A stretch of DNA of 64,000 nucleotides from Capillimicrobium parvum (GCF_021172045.1 NZ_CP087164.1:4464001-4528000); one strand, 5' to 3'. Positions 17,002 to 28,537 are shown, counted from the stretch's first letter. Numbers and translations: made by a program. The notes: generated from the letters alone by a model not told the origin.

Positions 17002-18393
17002 TCAGGCCGCGCGCGGCGCGGCGGCCGGCAGGGCAACGCGCAGGGCCGCGCGCAGCGAGCTCGCCTCGCGGCACCCATCGCCGCTGCCGGTGGGCGCGAT
17101 GACGCCCTTCAGCCCGAACTTCGCCGCCTCCTCGAGCCGCCGCTCGGGATGCGCCACGGAGCGCAGCTCGCCGGTCAGCCCGACCTCGCCGAAGCAGGCG
17201 AGCGGCACCGGCGCGTCGCCGCCGAGCGAGGCGCCCCGCACCGCGCTGGCCACGGCGAGCGCGACCGCCAGGTCGGCCCCCGGCTCGTCGATGCGCACGC
17301 CGCCGACGACGTTGACGAAGACGTCCGCGCTGCCGGTCGCCACCCCGGCGTGCCGCGCCAGCACCGCCAGGACGAGCGCCAGGCGGTTGCGGTCGAGCCC
17401 GGTCACGAGCCGTCGCGGGGGGACCAGCTCGCTCGGCGACACGAGCGCTTGGACCTCGACGAGCAGCGGGCGCGTGCCCTCCATCGACGCGAGGACCACG
17501 CTGCCGGGCGCGCGCGTCGCCTCGCCGACGAACCGGCCCGACGCGTCGAGCACCTCGACGAGGCCGCCGGAGCGCATCTCGAAGACCCCGGCCTCGTTCG
17601 TCGAGCCGAAGCGGTTCTTCAGCGCGCGCAGCGTGCGGTAGGTGCGCTCGCGCTCACCCTCGAACTGCAGCACGCAGTCGACGAGATGCTCGAGCACGCG
17701 CGGCCCCGCGAGCGCGCCCTCCTTCGTGACGTGGCCGACGAGCAGCACCGCGGTGCCGATCTCCTTGGCGACCCGCGCGATCCGGCCGGCGACCTCGCGC
17801 ACCTGCCCCACCGAGCCGGGCGCGCCGGTGAGCTCGGCCGCGTGCAGCGTCTGCACCGAGTCGATGACGCACACCTCGGGCCGCTCGGCCTCGATCGTCG
17901 CGACGACCGTGTCGAGGTCGGTCTCGGCCAGCACGGGCACGTCGAGCGCCGCGCCCGGCAGACGCGCCGCGCGCAGCCGGACCTGGGCGGCGGACTCCTC
18001 GCCGGAGACGTAGAGCGTGCCGTGGCCGGCGCCGGCGACGTTGCCCATCGCCATGCCGGTCAGCGTCGACTTGCCGATGCCGGGCGAGCCGCCGAGCAGC
18101 ACGAGCGAACCGGGGACGAGTCCGCCGCCCAGGACGCGGTCGAACTCGCCGATGCCGGTCGACAGGCGGGCGAGCTTCGGCGTCTGGACGTCACGCAGGC
18201 GCACCGGCCGCGCCGCCCCGGCCCCGGCGCGCGCAGCGCCGCCGCCCCCGCCGCCCCGGCGCCCGCCCGCCGGCGCGGGCGCGCGCTCCTCAACGAACGT
18301 GTTCCACTCGCCGCAGCCCGGGCAGCGGCCCTGCCAGCGCGGCTCGACATGCCCGCAGGAGGAGCAGACGTGGATGGTGGCGGAGCGGGCCAT
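17002..18393 (-). CDS. radA: DNA repair protein RadA
   Basis: 463 residues. RadA (Sms) promotes branch migration during recombination. The N-terminal C4 zinc finger is CSSCGH...CPGCGEW. The RecA-like ATPase has Walker A GGSPGIGKST and Walker B VCVIDSVQTL. The family-specific KNRFG motif (LKNRFGST) follows, and then the C-terminal Lon-protease-like domain (DLAVALAVASAVRG). Start ATG at 18393; a TACGGT box lies 11 bases upstream. A Gly/Ala-rich linker of about 25 residues after the zinc finger is longer than usual. The promoter faces that of the heme ABC operon. Confidence 0.93.
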   Translation of the reverse strand: MARSATIHVCSSCGHVEPRWQGRCPGCGEWNTFVEERAPAPAGGRRGGGGGGAARAGAGAARPVRLRDVQTPKLARLSTGIGEFDRVLGGGLVPGSLVLLGGSPGIGKSTLTGMAMGNVAGAGHGTLYVSGEESAAQVRLRAARLPGAALDVPVLAETDLDTVVATIEAERPEVCVIDSVQTLHAAELTGAPGSVGQVREVAGRIARVAKEIGTAVLLVGHVTKEGALAGPRVLEHLVDCVLQFEGERERTYRTLRALKNRFGSTNEAGVFEMRSGGLVEVLDASGRFVGEATRAPGSVVLASMEGTRPLLVEVQALVSPSELVPPRRLVTGLDRNRLALVLAVLARHAGVATGSADVFVNVVGGVRIDEPGADLAVALAVASAVRGASLGGDAPVPLACFGEVGLTGELRSVAHPERRLEEAAKFGLKGVIAPTGSGDGCREASSLRAALRVALPAAAPRAA

Positions 18394-18451
18394 GAGCCTG
18401 GTGAACCGTAGGGCAGGGACCCGACGGCTTCGCCCCCGCGACACCACCTTC

Positions 18452-18465
18452 TTAGGGTGCCCTAA
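18452..18465. promoter_or_regulatory. Palindromic operator TTAGGG-TG-CCCTAA upstream of the heme/iron ABC operon
   Basis: Perfect 6-bp inverted repeat with a 2-base centre, 22 bases before the ATG of the substrate-binding protein gene. A TACAGT -10 box (18474-18479) lies eight bases before that ATG. The palindrome covers the expected -35 position, a good place for repression. The same element recurs at 22323-22336. It resembles a shortened DtxR/IdeR iron box. Confidence 0.6.
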
Positions 18466-18487
18466 TGACCCGCTACAGTTCCGGCGC

Positions 18488-19372
18488 ATGACTGCCGCCC
18501 GCTCCCTGCTGCTCGTCTTCGCCGCCGCCCTCGTCGTCAGCCTCGCCGCCTCGGCTCCCGCTCCCGCCGCGTCGAAGCGGATCGTCGCGCTGACCCCGTT
18601 CACGGCGAACGTCCTCGCCGAGCTCGGCGTGCGCCCCATCGCGGTCGGCGACCCCGGCGCGAGCGCCGCGCAGCTCTCCGGCAGGCTCAACGGCGTCCGC
18701 CGGCTGAAGCTCTCGCATCCGAACGGTCCGAACCTCGAGCAGCTCGCCGCGCTGCGCCCCGACATCGTGTTCTCCTCCCCGACGTGGCGGCCGGGCACCC
18801 CGCGCATCCAGCGGCTCGGCATCAAGGTCCACGACGGGTTCGACCCGCAGCGCCTGGGCACCGTTCCGCTCGGCATCCGCTACATCGCCGGCGCCGTCGG
18901 CCGGGGCCGCGCCGGGCGCGACCTCACCAACCGCGTCCAGGCCGCCTACCGGGCCGCGTCAGCCAAGCCGCGCTCGCACCCGCGCGTGCTGCTCGTGATG
19001 GGCCTGGCCCGCTCGACGATGGCGCTGCTCGGCCAGTCGTGGGGCGGCGACATCATCCGCGCCGCCGGCGGCCGGCTCGTCACCGAGGGCATCAAGCCGA
19101 TCGGCAGCCGCGGTGAGGACGCGCTCGTCGGAAACCTCTCCAACGAGGCGGTCGTGCGGATGAACCCGGACGTGATCATCGTCGTGCCCCACGGCAACGC
19201 GCAGGACATCGGCGCCATCGCCCGCTTCTACCGCAGCTACCGCCCGTGGCGGACCACGAAGGCGGCCAGGCGCGGGCGCATCCACGTGCCGACCGACGAC
19301 TCGCTGCTGCAGGCCAACCTGAACCCGGCGGCGCTGATCCGGCACGTCCGCCAGGCCTATCTGCACAACTGA
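18488..19372 (+). CDS. Heme/iron-type ABC transporter substrate-binding protein
   Basis: 294 residues, class III periplasmic-binding fold. A signal peptide (about 1-29) is followed by KRIVALTPFTANVLAELGVRPIAVGD, the standard opening of FecB/BtuF/HmuT-like proteins. 'LEQLAALRPDIVFSSP' and 'VVRMNPDVIIVVPHGNA' follow. There is no lipobox cysteine, which is unusual for a monoderm-type actinobacterium, so anchoring is unclear. It is the first gene of a three-gene transporter operon. With the HtaA-like and HugZ-like neighbours, heme is the most likely cargo. A siderophore or cobalamin remains possible. Confidence 0.82.
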   Translation: MTAARSLLLVFAAALVVSLAASAPAPAASKRIVALTPFTANVLAELGVRPIAVGDPGASAAQLSGRLNGVRRLKLSHPNGPNLEQLAALRPDIVFSSPTWRPGTPRIQRLGIKVHDGFDPQRLGTVPLGIRYIAGAVGRGRAGRDLTNRVQAAYRAASAKPRSHPRVLLVMGLARSTMALLGQSWGGDIIRAAGGRLVTEGIKPIGSRGEDALVGNLSNEAVVRMNPDVIIVVPHGNAQDIGAIARFYRSYRPWRTTKAARRGRIHVPTDDSLLQANLNPAALIRHVRQAYLHN

Positions 19373-19375
19373 GCC

Positions 19376-20437
19376 GTGACGCCGCCGCCCAGCGTGGTCG
19401 CCGGACCGGACCGCGCGTTCGGCGCCGTCCTCGCCGCCGCCGGCCGGCGCGCGCTGACCCGGCGCGTGCTCGTCGTCGCGGGCGTCCTCGCGGCGCTGCT
19501 CGCGGCCGTCGCCTGCTCGCTCGCGCTCGGCGCCGTGCGCATCCCGCTCCACGCGGTCGTGGACGTCCTCCTCGGCCGCGACGCGCACCCGATCGACCGC
19601 GAGATCCTGCTGCAGCTGCGCCTGCCGCGAACGGTCACGGCGCTCGCGGTCGGCGCGGCCCTCGGCGTCGCGGGCGCGCTGCTGCAGGGCTCGCTGGGCA
19701 ACCCGCTCGCATCCCCCGACGTCATCGGCGTCACCGGCGGCGCGGCCTTCGGGGCGATGCTCATCATCCTGCTCGCGCCGGGGAAGATCGCGCTGCTGCC
19801 GCTCAGCGCGATGGGCTTCGGCCTGCTCGCCGCCGCCATGGTCGCCCTCGTGGCCTGGACCGGCGCCAACCGCGGCTCGGTGACCCGGCTGATCCTGTCC
19901 GGCATCGCGGTGGGCGCCATGTTCACCGCCGCGACGTCGATGCTCATGGCGCTGTACCCGAGCCGCGTGCCGTCGGCGGTCATGTGGCTGGCCGGTGGGC
20001 TCGTCTCCGACGGCTGGGAGACGATCGCCGCGGTCGGCCCCTACCTCGCGGGCGGGCTGCTCGTCGCGGTCGCACTCGTCCGCCCGCTCGACCGGCTCGC
20101 GCTCGGCGACGAGGTCGCGGCCTCGCTCGGCACGCATCCGCGCACCGTGCGGCTCGTCGCGATCGCCGCGGCCGCGGTGCTGGCCGCCGGTTCCGCCGCC
20201 CTCGCCGGCCTGCTCGGCTTCCTCGGCATCGTCGTCCCCCATGCCGTCCGCCTGCTCGGCGGCACGTCGAGCCACGGCTTCGTCGTGCCGGTGTCGGCGC
20301 TGGCGGGCGCCGCGCTGCTGACCGGCGGCGACGTCGTCGCCCGCACGATCAAGGCCCCGCTCGAGCTGCCAGTCGGGCCGATGATGGTCGTCATCGGCGT
20401 GCCGCTGTTCCTCTGGCTGCTGCGCCGCGCGGTGTGA
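19376..20437 (+). CDS. FecCD-family ABC transporter permease
   Basis: 353 residues with about ten transmembrane helices. The family motif LPRTVTALAVGAALGVAGALLQG is present. LGNPLASPDVIGVTGGAA follows. The ATPase-contacting stretch is LLGFLGIVVPHAVRLLGG. The GTG start lies four bases after the binding-protein stop. Its stop overlaps the ATPase ATG by one base. It forms the membrane channel of the heme/iron importer (HmuU-like). Confidence 0.88.
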   Translation: MTPPPSVVAGPDRAFGAVLAAAGRRALTRRVLVVAGVLAALLAAVACSLALGAVRIPLHAVVDVLLGRDAHPIDREILLQLRLPRTVTALAVGAALGVAGALLQGSLGNPLASPDVIGVTGGAAFGAMLIILLAPGKIALLPLSAMGFGLLAAAMVALVAWTGANRGSVTRLILSGIAVGAMFTAATSMLMALYPSRVPSAVMWLAGGLVSDGWETIAAVGPYLAGGLLVAVALVRPLDRLALGDEVAASLGTHPRTVRLVAIAAAAVLAAGSAALAGLLGFLGIVVPHAVRLLGGTSSHGFVVPVSALAGAALLTGGDVVARTIKAPLELPVGPMMVVIGVPLFLWLLRRAV

Positions 20438-21258
20438 TGGCCGAGCCGCTGCTCGAGGTCCGCGACGCGCGCGTGACGATCGCCGGCAGGCCGATCCTCC
20501 ACGGTGCCGACCTCACCGCGCGCGCCGGGGAGCTCGTCGCGGTCGTCGGGCCCAACGGCGCGGGCAAGTCGACGCTCGCCCGGGCCGCCGCCGGGTTGCA
20601 GAGGCTGGCGGGCGGGAGCGTCCGGGTGGGCGGCGAGGACCTCGGCCGGATCCGCGCCCGGCGGCTCGCCCGCCTGCGCGCGTTCGTGCCGCAGCGCCCC
20701 CGGGTGCCCGAGGGCATCCTCGTCCGCGACGCCGTGCTCATCGGCCGTTCGCCGCACCTGCGCCCGCTCGAGCGGCTCTCCCGGGGCGATCGCGCCGCCG
20801 CCGAGCGAGCGATGGAGCGCGCGGGCGTCCTGGAGTTCGCCGAGCGGCGCCTCACGACGCTCTCGGGCGGCGAGCTGCAGCGCGTCCAGGTCGCGGTCGG
20901 GCTGGCCCAGGACGCACCTTTGCTCATGGCCGACGAGCCGACGTCCGCGCTCGACCTCGGGGCGACGGCGGCCATGGCGCAGCTGCTGCGCGGGCTCGCC
21001 GACGACGGGCTGGCCGTCGTGCTCGTCGTCCACGACCTGGCGCTGGCCGCCGCGGTGGCTGACAGCGCCGTCGTCATCTCGCGCGGCCGGTCGGTCGCCT
21101 GCGGGCCGCCGGGCGACGTGCTGCACCGCGAGCGGCTGCGCGAGGTGTGGCACGTGGGCGCCGAGCTCGAGGCGGACGGCACCGGGCGCACGGCGCTGCA
21201 CGTCGAGTGGCTCGCCGGCGTTCAGCCCAGCGAAGCCTCGATCGTGATCCGGCCCTGA
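20437..21258 (+). CDS. Heme/iron ABC transporter ATP-binding protein
   Basis: 273 residues. Walker A is GPNGAGKST, the Q-loop is FVPQRPRVPEG, the signature is LSGGELQRVQVA, Walker B is LLMADEPTSALD and the switch histidine is in VVHDLAL. It belongs to the FecE/HmuV branch. The last 37 bases overlap the end of the convergent htaA-like gene. Confidence 0.9.
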   Translation: MAEPLLEVRDARVTIAGRPILHGADLTARAGELVAVVGPNGAGKSTLARAAAGLQRLAGGSVRVGGEDLGRIRARRLARLRAFVPQRPRVPEGILVRDAVLIGRSPHLRPLERLSRGDRAAAERAMERAGVLEFAERRLTTLSGGELQRVQVAVGLAQDAPLLMADEPTSALDLGATAAMAQLLRGLADDGLAVVLVVHDLALAAAVADSAVVISRGRSVACGPPGDVLHRERLREVWHVGAELEADGTGRTALHVEWLAGVQPSEASIVIRP

Positions 21259-22316
21259 TCGCTGTCGTAGAGATAGGCGAGGAAGAGCTCGACGCCCTCG
21301 GCCGAGAGGGTGACCGGCAGGTCGGTCCACGTGACGGTCTCGCCGGCCGCGCCGGCCGCGAGCGCGCCCGGACCCGCGCCCTTGACGAGCTGGATCGGCC
21401 GGCGGCGGCCGGCGAGGCCCGGGATGCCGGACGAGTCGCGCTCGATCGTCGCGACCGCCTTGGGCGTCGTCGCGGCGAGGTCGTACGTCCACGCCCCGTA
21501 GGCGGAGTCGATGTCGTGGGCGCCGTAGCGGAAGCGGGTCGTCCCGGTGGTGGCGATCACGCCGCGGCCGGTCGCGCGGTCGAACCAGCCTCCGGAGACC
21601 GGCAGGGCGTACGTGGCGCCGTCGAAGGCGGCGCCGCCCTCGGCCGACGCGCCCTCGCCCTGCTGCAGGTAGCCGAGCCAGGAGGCGCGCGGGGACCAGC
21701 GGACGCGGCCGCCGACGATGGGGACCGCGGTGGCGGGGCGGGCGGTGAGCGCGGCGCCGCCGGGCGTGGGCGGGCCGGTGACCGTGGGGGCCGTGGGCGC
21801 GCCGGCGGGAGCGGTCGTCGCGTCGGCGTCGAGGTCGATGCGGCCGATCTGGCCGGGGCGGACGGCCGGCGCACGCAGGCGCTCGCGCAGAAGGGCGGCT
21901 CCGGAGCGGGTGAGGCGAAGCGGGGCATCGGTGATCGAGGCGCCGGTCGCGTCGACGGTACGGCGCGTGGCCGGCGCGGCGATGACGAACAGCCGGCGGC
22001 GCTGGCCGGCCACCCGCGCGGTCAGCGCCGACCGGGCCCCGATGCGCACCCGGATGGCCGACAGCTCGAGCGTGCGCCCGCGGGAGCGCAGCCGCAGGGC
22101 GCCGCGATGCGTCACGGTCGCGCGCGGGCCCGCGACGGTGACGGTCCGGGTCGGCAGCGCGGCGCCCCGGCTCGACGCCGTCGCCGGGGCGACGGCCACC
22201 GCGGTCAGGCCGGCTCGCTCGTCGAGCGCGATGCGGGTGGGCTGGGCCGCGGCGAGGGCGGCGGGGGCGAGCAGCGCGGCGAGCGACAGCGCGGCGGCGG
22301 AAAGAGCACGCGACAT
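21222..22316 (-). CDS. Secreted HtaA-like heme-binding protein
   Basis: 364 residues. A signal peptide (1-24, ALAAAQ) is followed by two regions resembling HtaA domains, known from heme uptake in corynebacteria. The clearer one spans about residues 200-330 (GGRVRWSPRASWLGYLQ, FDGATYALPVSGGWFD, TTRFRYGAHDIDSAYGAW). The N-terminal part resembles the second half of such a domain. The C-terminus has no membrane anchor. The heme-binding tyrosine/histidine positions cannot be assigned without an alignment. The start is divergent from the HugZ-like gene with only 19 bases between, filled by the TTAGGG-TA-CCCTAA palindrome. Confidence 0.7.
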   Translation of the reverse strand: MSRALSAAALSLAALLAPAALAAAQPTRIALDERAGLTAVAVAPATASSRGAALPTRTVTVAGPRATVTHRGALRLRSRGRTLELSAIRVRIGARSALTARVAGQRRRLFVIAAPATRRTVDATGASITDAPLRLTRSGAALLRERLRAPAVRPGQIGRIDLDADATTAPAGAPTAPTVTGPPTPGGAALTARPATAVPIVGGRVRWSPRASWLGYLQQGEGASAEGGAAFDGATYALPVSGGWFDRATGRGVIATTGTTRFRYGAHDIDSAYGAWTYDLAATTPKAVATIERDSSGIPGLAGRRRPIQLVKGAGPGALAAGAAGETVTWTDLPVTLSAEGVELFLAYLYDSDQGRITIEASLG

Positions 22317-22322
22317 GGTGAA

Positions 22323-22336
22323 TTAGGGTACCCTAA
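22323..22336. promoter_or_regulatory. Palindromic operator TTAGGG-TA-CCCTAA between divergent heme genes
   Basis: Fourteen-base perfect palindrome. Read on the plus strand it contains TAGGGT six bases before the HugZ-like ATG. On the minus strand it contains TACCCT eight bases before the HtaA-like ATG. A single element could therefore supply both -10 boxes and the repressor site. It is identical to 18452-18465 except for one central base. Confidence 0.65.
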
Positions 22337-23172
22337 TGCACGTGACCGAGACCTCTGCTCCCCCCTCGTGGGATCCTCACGACGTGCCGTCCGGCCAGGC
22401 TTCTCAGGCTCCGCCGGAGCCGTTGCATCCCGTCGCCGACGAGCCCCGCCGGCGCAGCGCCGCCGAGGAGGCGCGCACGATCGTCGCCGGCACCAACCAG
22501 GCAACCCTGGCCACGCTGAGCGTCGACGGGCATCCCTGGGGCTCGTTCGTCACCTACGGCACGCTGCGCGACGGCTCGCCGGTGCTCTGCCTCTCCACGC
22601 TGGCCGAGCACGGGCGCAACCTGCCCGCCGACCCGCGCGCCAGCCTCGTGGTCTCGGCCCCGACCACCGACGGCGACCCGCTCGAGAGCGGGCGCGTGAC
22701 GCTCGCCGGCCGCGCGCACGTCCCGGAGGGCGCCGAGCTCGACGACGCGCGGGCCGCCCACCTCGCCGCCGTGCCGGGCGCCGCGATCTACATGGACTTC
22801 GGCGACTTCACGATCTGGGTGCTGCGCGTCGAGCGGGTGCGCTGGGTCGGCGGCTTCGGCCGCATGGCGTCCACCAATGCCGCCGAGTATGCGGCCGCCG
22901 AGCCCGACCCCGTCGCCGCCGCGGCGCCGTACGCGGTCGCCCACCTCAACGAGGACCACGCGGACGCGCTGCTCGACATGGCGCACGCGCTAGCCGGCTA
23001 TCCGGACGCGACCTCGTCGCGCTGCACCGGCGCCGACCGCTACGGCCTGGACCTCGTCATCCACACGCCCCGCGGGCGCGCCGAGCGGCGCGTGGGTTTC
23101 GCGGCGCCGATCACCACCGCGAACGGCCTGCGCTCCGCGACGGTCGAGCTGGCCCGGCGGGCGCGGGCGTAG
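22336..23172 (+). CDS. HugZ-like pyridoxamine 5'-phosphate oxidase-fold protein with DUF2470 domain
   Basis: 278 residues. The split-barrel flavin/heme-binding domain starts at about residue 45 (ARTIVAGTNQATLATLSV, GHPWGSFVTYG, LCLSTLAEHGRNL). The C-terminal DUF2470 domain holds AVAHLNEDHADALLDMAHALAG. This architecture is that of HugZ/HutZ heme utilisation proteins, which bind or degrade heme. The ATG at 22336 shares its A with the operator palindrome, implying a leaderless transcript. A later GTG is possible because the first 40 residues are Pro-rich and unlike the family. Confidence 0.8.
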   Translation: MHVTETSAPPSWDPHDVPSGQASQAPPEPLHPVADEPRRRSAAEEARTIVAGTNQATLATLSVDGHPWGSFVTYGTLRDGSPVLCLSTLAEHGRNLPADPRASLVVSAPTTDGDPLESGRVTLAGRAHVPEGAELDDARAAHLAAVPGAAIYMDFGDFTIWVLRVERVRWVGGFGRMASTNAAEYAAAEPDPVAAAAPYAVAHLNEDHADALLDMAHALAGYPDATSSRCTGADRYGLDLVIHTPRGRAERRVGFAAPITTANGLRSATVELARRARA

Positions 23173-23242
23173 CGGCCTGCTCCACGCGCTCCCGCGACGG
23201 TCGAGCGGGCCCGGCGGCCGCGGGCGTAGCGGCTACTCCACG
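23131..23242. repeat. 56-bp tandem duplication at the end of the HugZ-like gene
   Basis: Units 23131-23186 and 23187-23242 match over nearly their whole length (CGACGGTCGAG, GCGGGCGTAGCGGC and TCCACGCG recur). Each copy contains the TAG that ends the HugZ-like frame. The second copy supplies the stop of the convergent CDGSH gene. Confidence 0.8.
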
Positions 23243-23457
23243 CGCTCCGCGCGCTCGCAGCTCGTGAAGCCCGCCGTCCTGTGGCTGGCGTCGCAGAACG
23301 GCTTGGTGGCCGACTGCCCGCACCGGCACAGGGCGATCGCGCTGCCCTCGGGCAGCGTGTACGGCGCGCCGTCGGCGTCGATGAGCCGCACCGGGCCCGT
23401 CACCTTGTAGGGCCCGTCGTCGCGGACCTTGATCTCGACCAGCGGCTCGTCGCTCAT
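23233..23457 (-). CDS. CDGSH-type [2Fe-2S] protein
   Basis: 74 residues. The cluster motif is CRCGQSATKPFCDASH, giving the Cys3-His ligand set of mitoNEET-like proteins. The canonical CDGSH tetrad reads CDASH. Small stand-alone proteins of this type carry redox-labile clusters. A TAGGCT box six bases before the ATG suggests a leaderless mRNA. It lies immediately beside the heme genes, so a link to iron metabolism is reasonable. It lacks the palindromic operator. Confidence 0.85.
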   Translation of the reverse strand: MSDEPLVEIKVRDDGPYKVTGPVRLIDADGAPYTLPEGSAIALCRCGQSATKPFCDASHRTAGFTSCERAERVE

Positions 23458-23552
23458 CCCGCCAGCCTACGGCGCGCGACCGGTCCCGGCGCCGACGCGA
23501 AGAGGGCGGCCGGCAGGCCGCCCTCTCACGTCACGTCACAGGATCTGCGCGC

Positions 23553-26138
<2,586 letters not shown>

Positions 26139-26194
26139 GGGGTACGTCCTTCCTACTGTGGGCGGCGCTGGGGTCTGGTCGTAGGGACGGTGAA

Positions 26195-26263
26195 CTACCC
26201 GCCACTCAGGTAATCGGCCCCGGAGGGCGAAACGATGAGTGGGCGGGCTCCTTTCGCGGGCAT
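26195..26263 (-). CDS. Possible 22-residue leader peptide upstream of clpC
   Basis: ATG at 26263 lies five bases after a TAGACT box and encodes a 22-residue frame starting MPAKGARPLIVSPSG. It stops 57 bases before the clpC start. It fits the leaderless pattern of this genome and could be a regulatory leader. It may equally be chance. Confidence 0.2.
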   Translation of the reverse strand: MPAKGARPLIVSPSGADYLSGG

Positions 26264-26353
26264 GAGCCAGTCTACCAACGGGTTCCGGCGGCCATGACGG
26301 GTTCCGCGCCAGCCTTCGGCCGGAGCGCGGGCCCGCCGGCCGCCGGCCCTCCC

Positions 26354-28468
26354 CTATGCGAGCGTGAACCGCCCCACGAGGCCCTCGAGCTCCTCGGCCG
26401 TGCGGGCCAGTTCCTGCGCGGATGCCGCGATCTGCTGCGTGGACGCGCTGGTCTCCTGGGTGGACGCCGACACCTGCTCGGTCGAGGCGCTCGACTCCTC
26501 GGCGACCGCCGCGACCTCGCCGGCCGTCTCCGCGATGTCGGCGATCCTCGCGCTGACGTCGCGGACCGCCTCGCCGATGCGGGCGAACGCGGCGCGTGCC
26601 TCCTCGACGACGCGGGCGCCCTCCTCGGAGCGTGCGGCGCCGTCATCGACGACCGCCACCGCGGCGGCCGTCTCGCCCTGGATCTGGGTGACGAGCCCGG
26701 CGATCGTGCCGGCCGCCGCCTGCGACTCCTCCGCGAGCTTGCGGACCTCCTCGGCCACGACCGCGAAGCCGCGGCCCTGCTCGCCGGCGCGCGCGGCCTC
26801 GATCGCCGCGTTGAGCGCCAGCAGGTTCGTCTGCTCGGCGATCCCGGTGATCGTCGCGACGATGCCGCCGATCTCGTCGGACTTGCCGGCGAGGGAGCTG
26901 ATCGTCTCGGTCACCTGGCCGGACGCATCGCGCACGGCGGTCATCGCCGCCGACGCCTTCTCCGAGGCGGCCGCGCCCTCCTCGGCGAGCCGGCGGGCCT
27001 CCTCGGCGGCCTGCGACGTCGCCTCGGCGGACGCCCGCGCGCCGTCGACCATCCGCACCTGGCGCTCGGCGCCCTGCGCGACGTCGGAGACGGCGTTGGC
27101 GATCTCGCCCACCGCACGGCCGGCCTCCTCCGAGGACGAGGCCATCTGCTGCGAGGACGCGGACACCGCCGACGCGGAGGCCGCGACCTGGCCGAGCATC
27201 GCGCCGAGATGCTCGCGCGACTCGTTGTAGCCGTCGACGGAGTCGGTCGTGCGCTCGATCAGCTCGTTGAGCGTCTCGGACGCGCGGGCGACCTCGTCAC
27301 GGCCGTGGACAGGCACCGGCTCGACCTGTGCGTGGGCCGGGACGGTCAGGTCGCCGCGCGCAAGCGCCGCGATGCCGTCCTTCAGGCTGGCGACGGCCTG
27401 CGCGTTCAGCGTCCGCAGGCGGTCGACGAAGACGCCGAGCGGCCGGGTCAGCCGCGTGGCGATCAGCGCGACGGCCCCGCCGATCAGCAGGACCCCGAGG
27501 AGCCCGGTGATGAGCAGCTTGGTGCGCAGCGCATGCGCCTTCGCCATGACCTCGGCGGTCGGGACGCTCAGGACGAGGCCCCAGTTGCCGCTCGCCACCG
27601 GGGTCCAGAAGACCTCGGAGCGCTTGCCGGTGAACGGGTCGGTCGTCTGGAGGTGGCCGCCGCGGCCGGCCTTGATCGCGGCGGCGATCCGGGCGACGTC
27701 CGCGTTGTCGCCCTCACGGGCCACCTGCTGCAGGGTCTTGCGGCCGATGAGCTTGTCGTCGGGCGCGGAGATGAACGTGCCCGCGTTGGACACCAGGAAC
27801 GCGTAGCCCGAGTCGAGCGCGTGGATCTTCGCGACGTCGGCGTGCATCTGGTCGAGCGTCAGGTCGACGCCGGCGATCCCGCGGAAGCGGTCGCCCTGGA
27901 GGATGGGCGACAGGAAGGCGTTCAGGAGCTTGCCCGCGTAGAGGTCGGGCTCGAGGATCGTGTCGCGCCTCGTCCGCTTGGGCACCGTGTAGTAGTCGGA
28001 CGTGTCGAGGTCGACGAGCGGCTCGAGCGCCAGGTCGCCCTTGAGGCGGTTCCAATACGGGGCGTAGCGCCCGCCGTCGCCGCGGCTGGCGTCCTTCGGC
28101 GCGGCGGCGTCGCGGCCGTCGAAGGCGTCGGGCTCGAACGCGACGTAGACGCTCGCGACCTGCGGGTTGCGCTGCGCCACGCGCCGCAGCATCGCCGTGA
28201 CCTCGGCACGACTGGCGCTGCGGTACGCCTCGAGGCTCGCCCCGACGCTGCGTGCGATCGAGGTCGTGCGCTGCAGTTGGGCGTCGAACGCGTTGGCCCG
28301 GGCGGACGCCTGCTCGCGCAGCCCTTCGTAGTCGGCGTCGCGCTGGGCGCCGGTCATGCTCGTGACGGCCAGCCAGGTCATGGCGCCGACGACGAGGACG
28401 GCGAGCGGGACGAGGGACACGATCATCTTCGTCCGCAGCGATCTCGGACTGAAGGAGGGAGGCTTCAT
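26354..28468 (-). CDS. Methyl-accepting chemotaxis protein
   Basis: 704 residues. Transmembrane helix one is at about 15-37. A double-Cache (dCache_1) sensor covers about 40-305 ([15 protein letters not shown], '[18 protein letters not shown]', [14 protein letters not shown]). Helix two is at about 313-337, then HAMP. The long coiled-coil signalling domain has the hairpin tip [20 protein letters not shown]. dCache receptors often sense amino acids or other small carboxylates. There are no cheA, cheW, cheR or flagellar genes in the window. GGAGAT precedes the ATG. It sits alone between clpC and lysS. Confidence 0.92.
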   Translation of the reverse strand: MKPPSFSPRSLRTKMIVSLVPLAVLVVGAMTWLAVTSMTGAQRDADYEGLREQASARANAFDAQLQRTTSIARSVGASLEAYRSASRAEVTAMLRRVAQRNPQVASVYVAFEPDAFDGRDAAAPKDASRGDGGRYAPYWNRLKGDLALEPLVDLDTSDYYTVPKRTRRDTILEPDLYAGKLLNAFLSPILQGDRFRGIAGVDLTLDQMHADVAKIHALDSGYAFLVSNAGTFISAPDDKLIGRKTLQQVAREGDNADVARIAAAIKAGRGGHLQTTDPFTGKRSEVFWTPVASGNWGLVLSVPTAEVMAKAHALRTKLLITGLLGVLLIGGAVALIATRLTRPLGVFVDRLRTLNAQAVASLKDGIAALARGDLTVPAHAQVEPVPVHGRDEVARASETLNELIERTTDSVDGYNESREHLGAMLGQVAASASAVSASSQQMASSSEEAGRAVGEIANAVSDVAQGAERQVRMVDGARASAEATSQAAEEARRLAEEGAAASEKASAAMTAVRDASGQVTETISSLAGKSDEIGGIVATITGIAEQTNLLALNAAIEAARAGEQGRGFAVVAEEVRKLAEESQAAAGTIAGLVTQIQGETAAAVAVVDDGAARSEEGARVVEEARAAFARIGEAVRDVSARIADIAETAGEVAAVAEESSASTEQVSASTQETSASTQQIAASAQELARTAEELEGLVGRFTLA

Positions 28469-28537
28469 GCGATCTCCGGGTCGGGTGGTCGCCCTGTTCC
28501 GTCGGTCGCCCGCTCCGGAAATTGAGGAGGTACGGAC

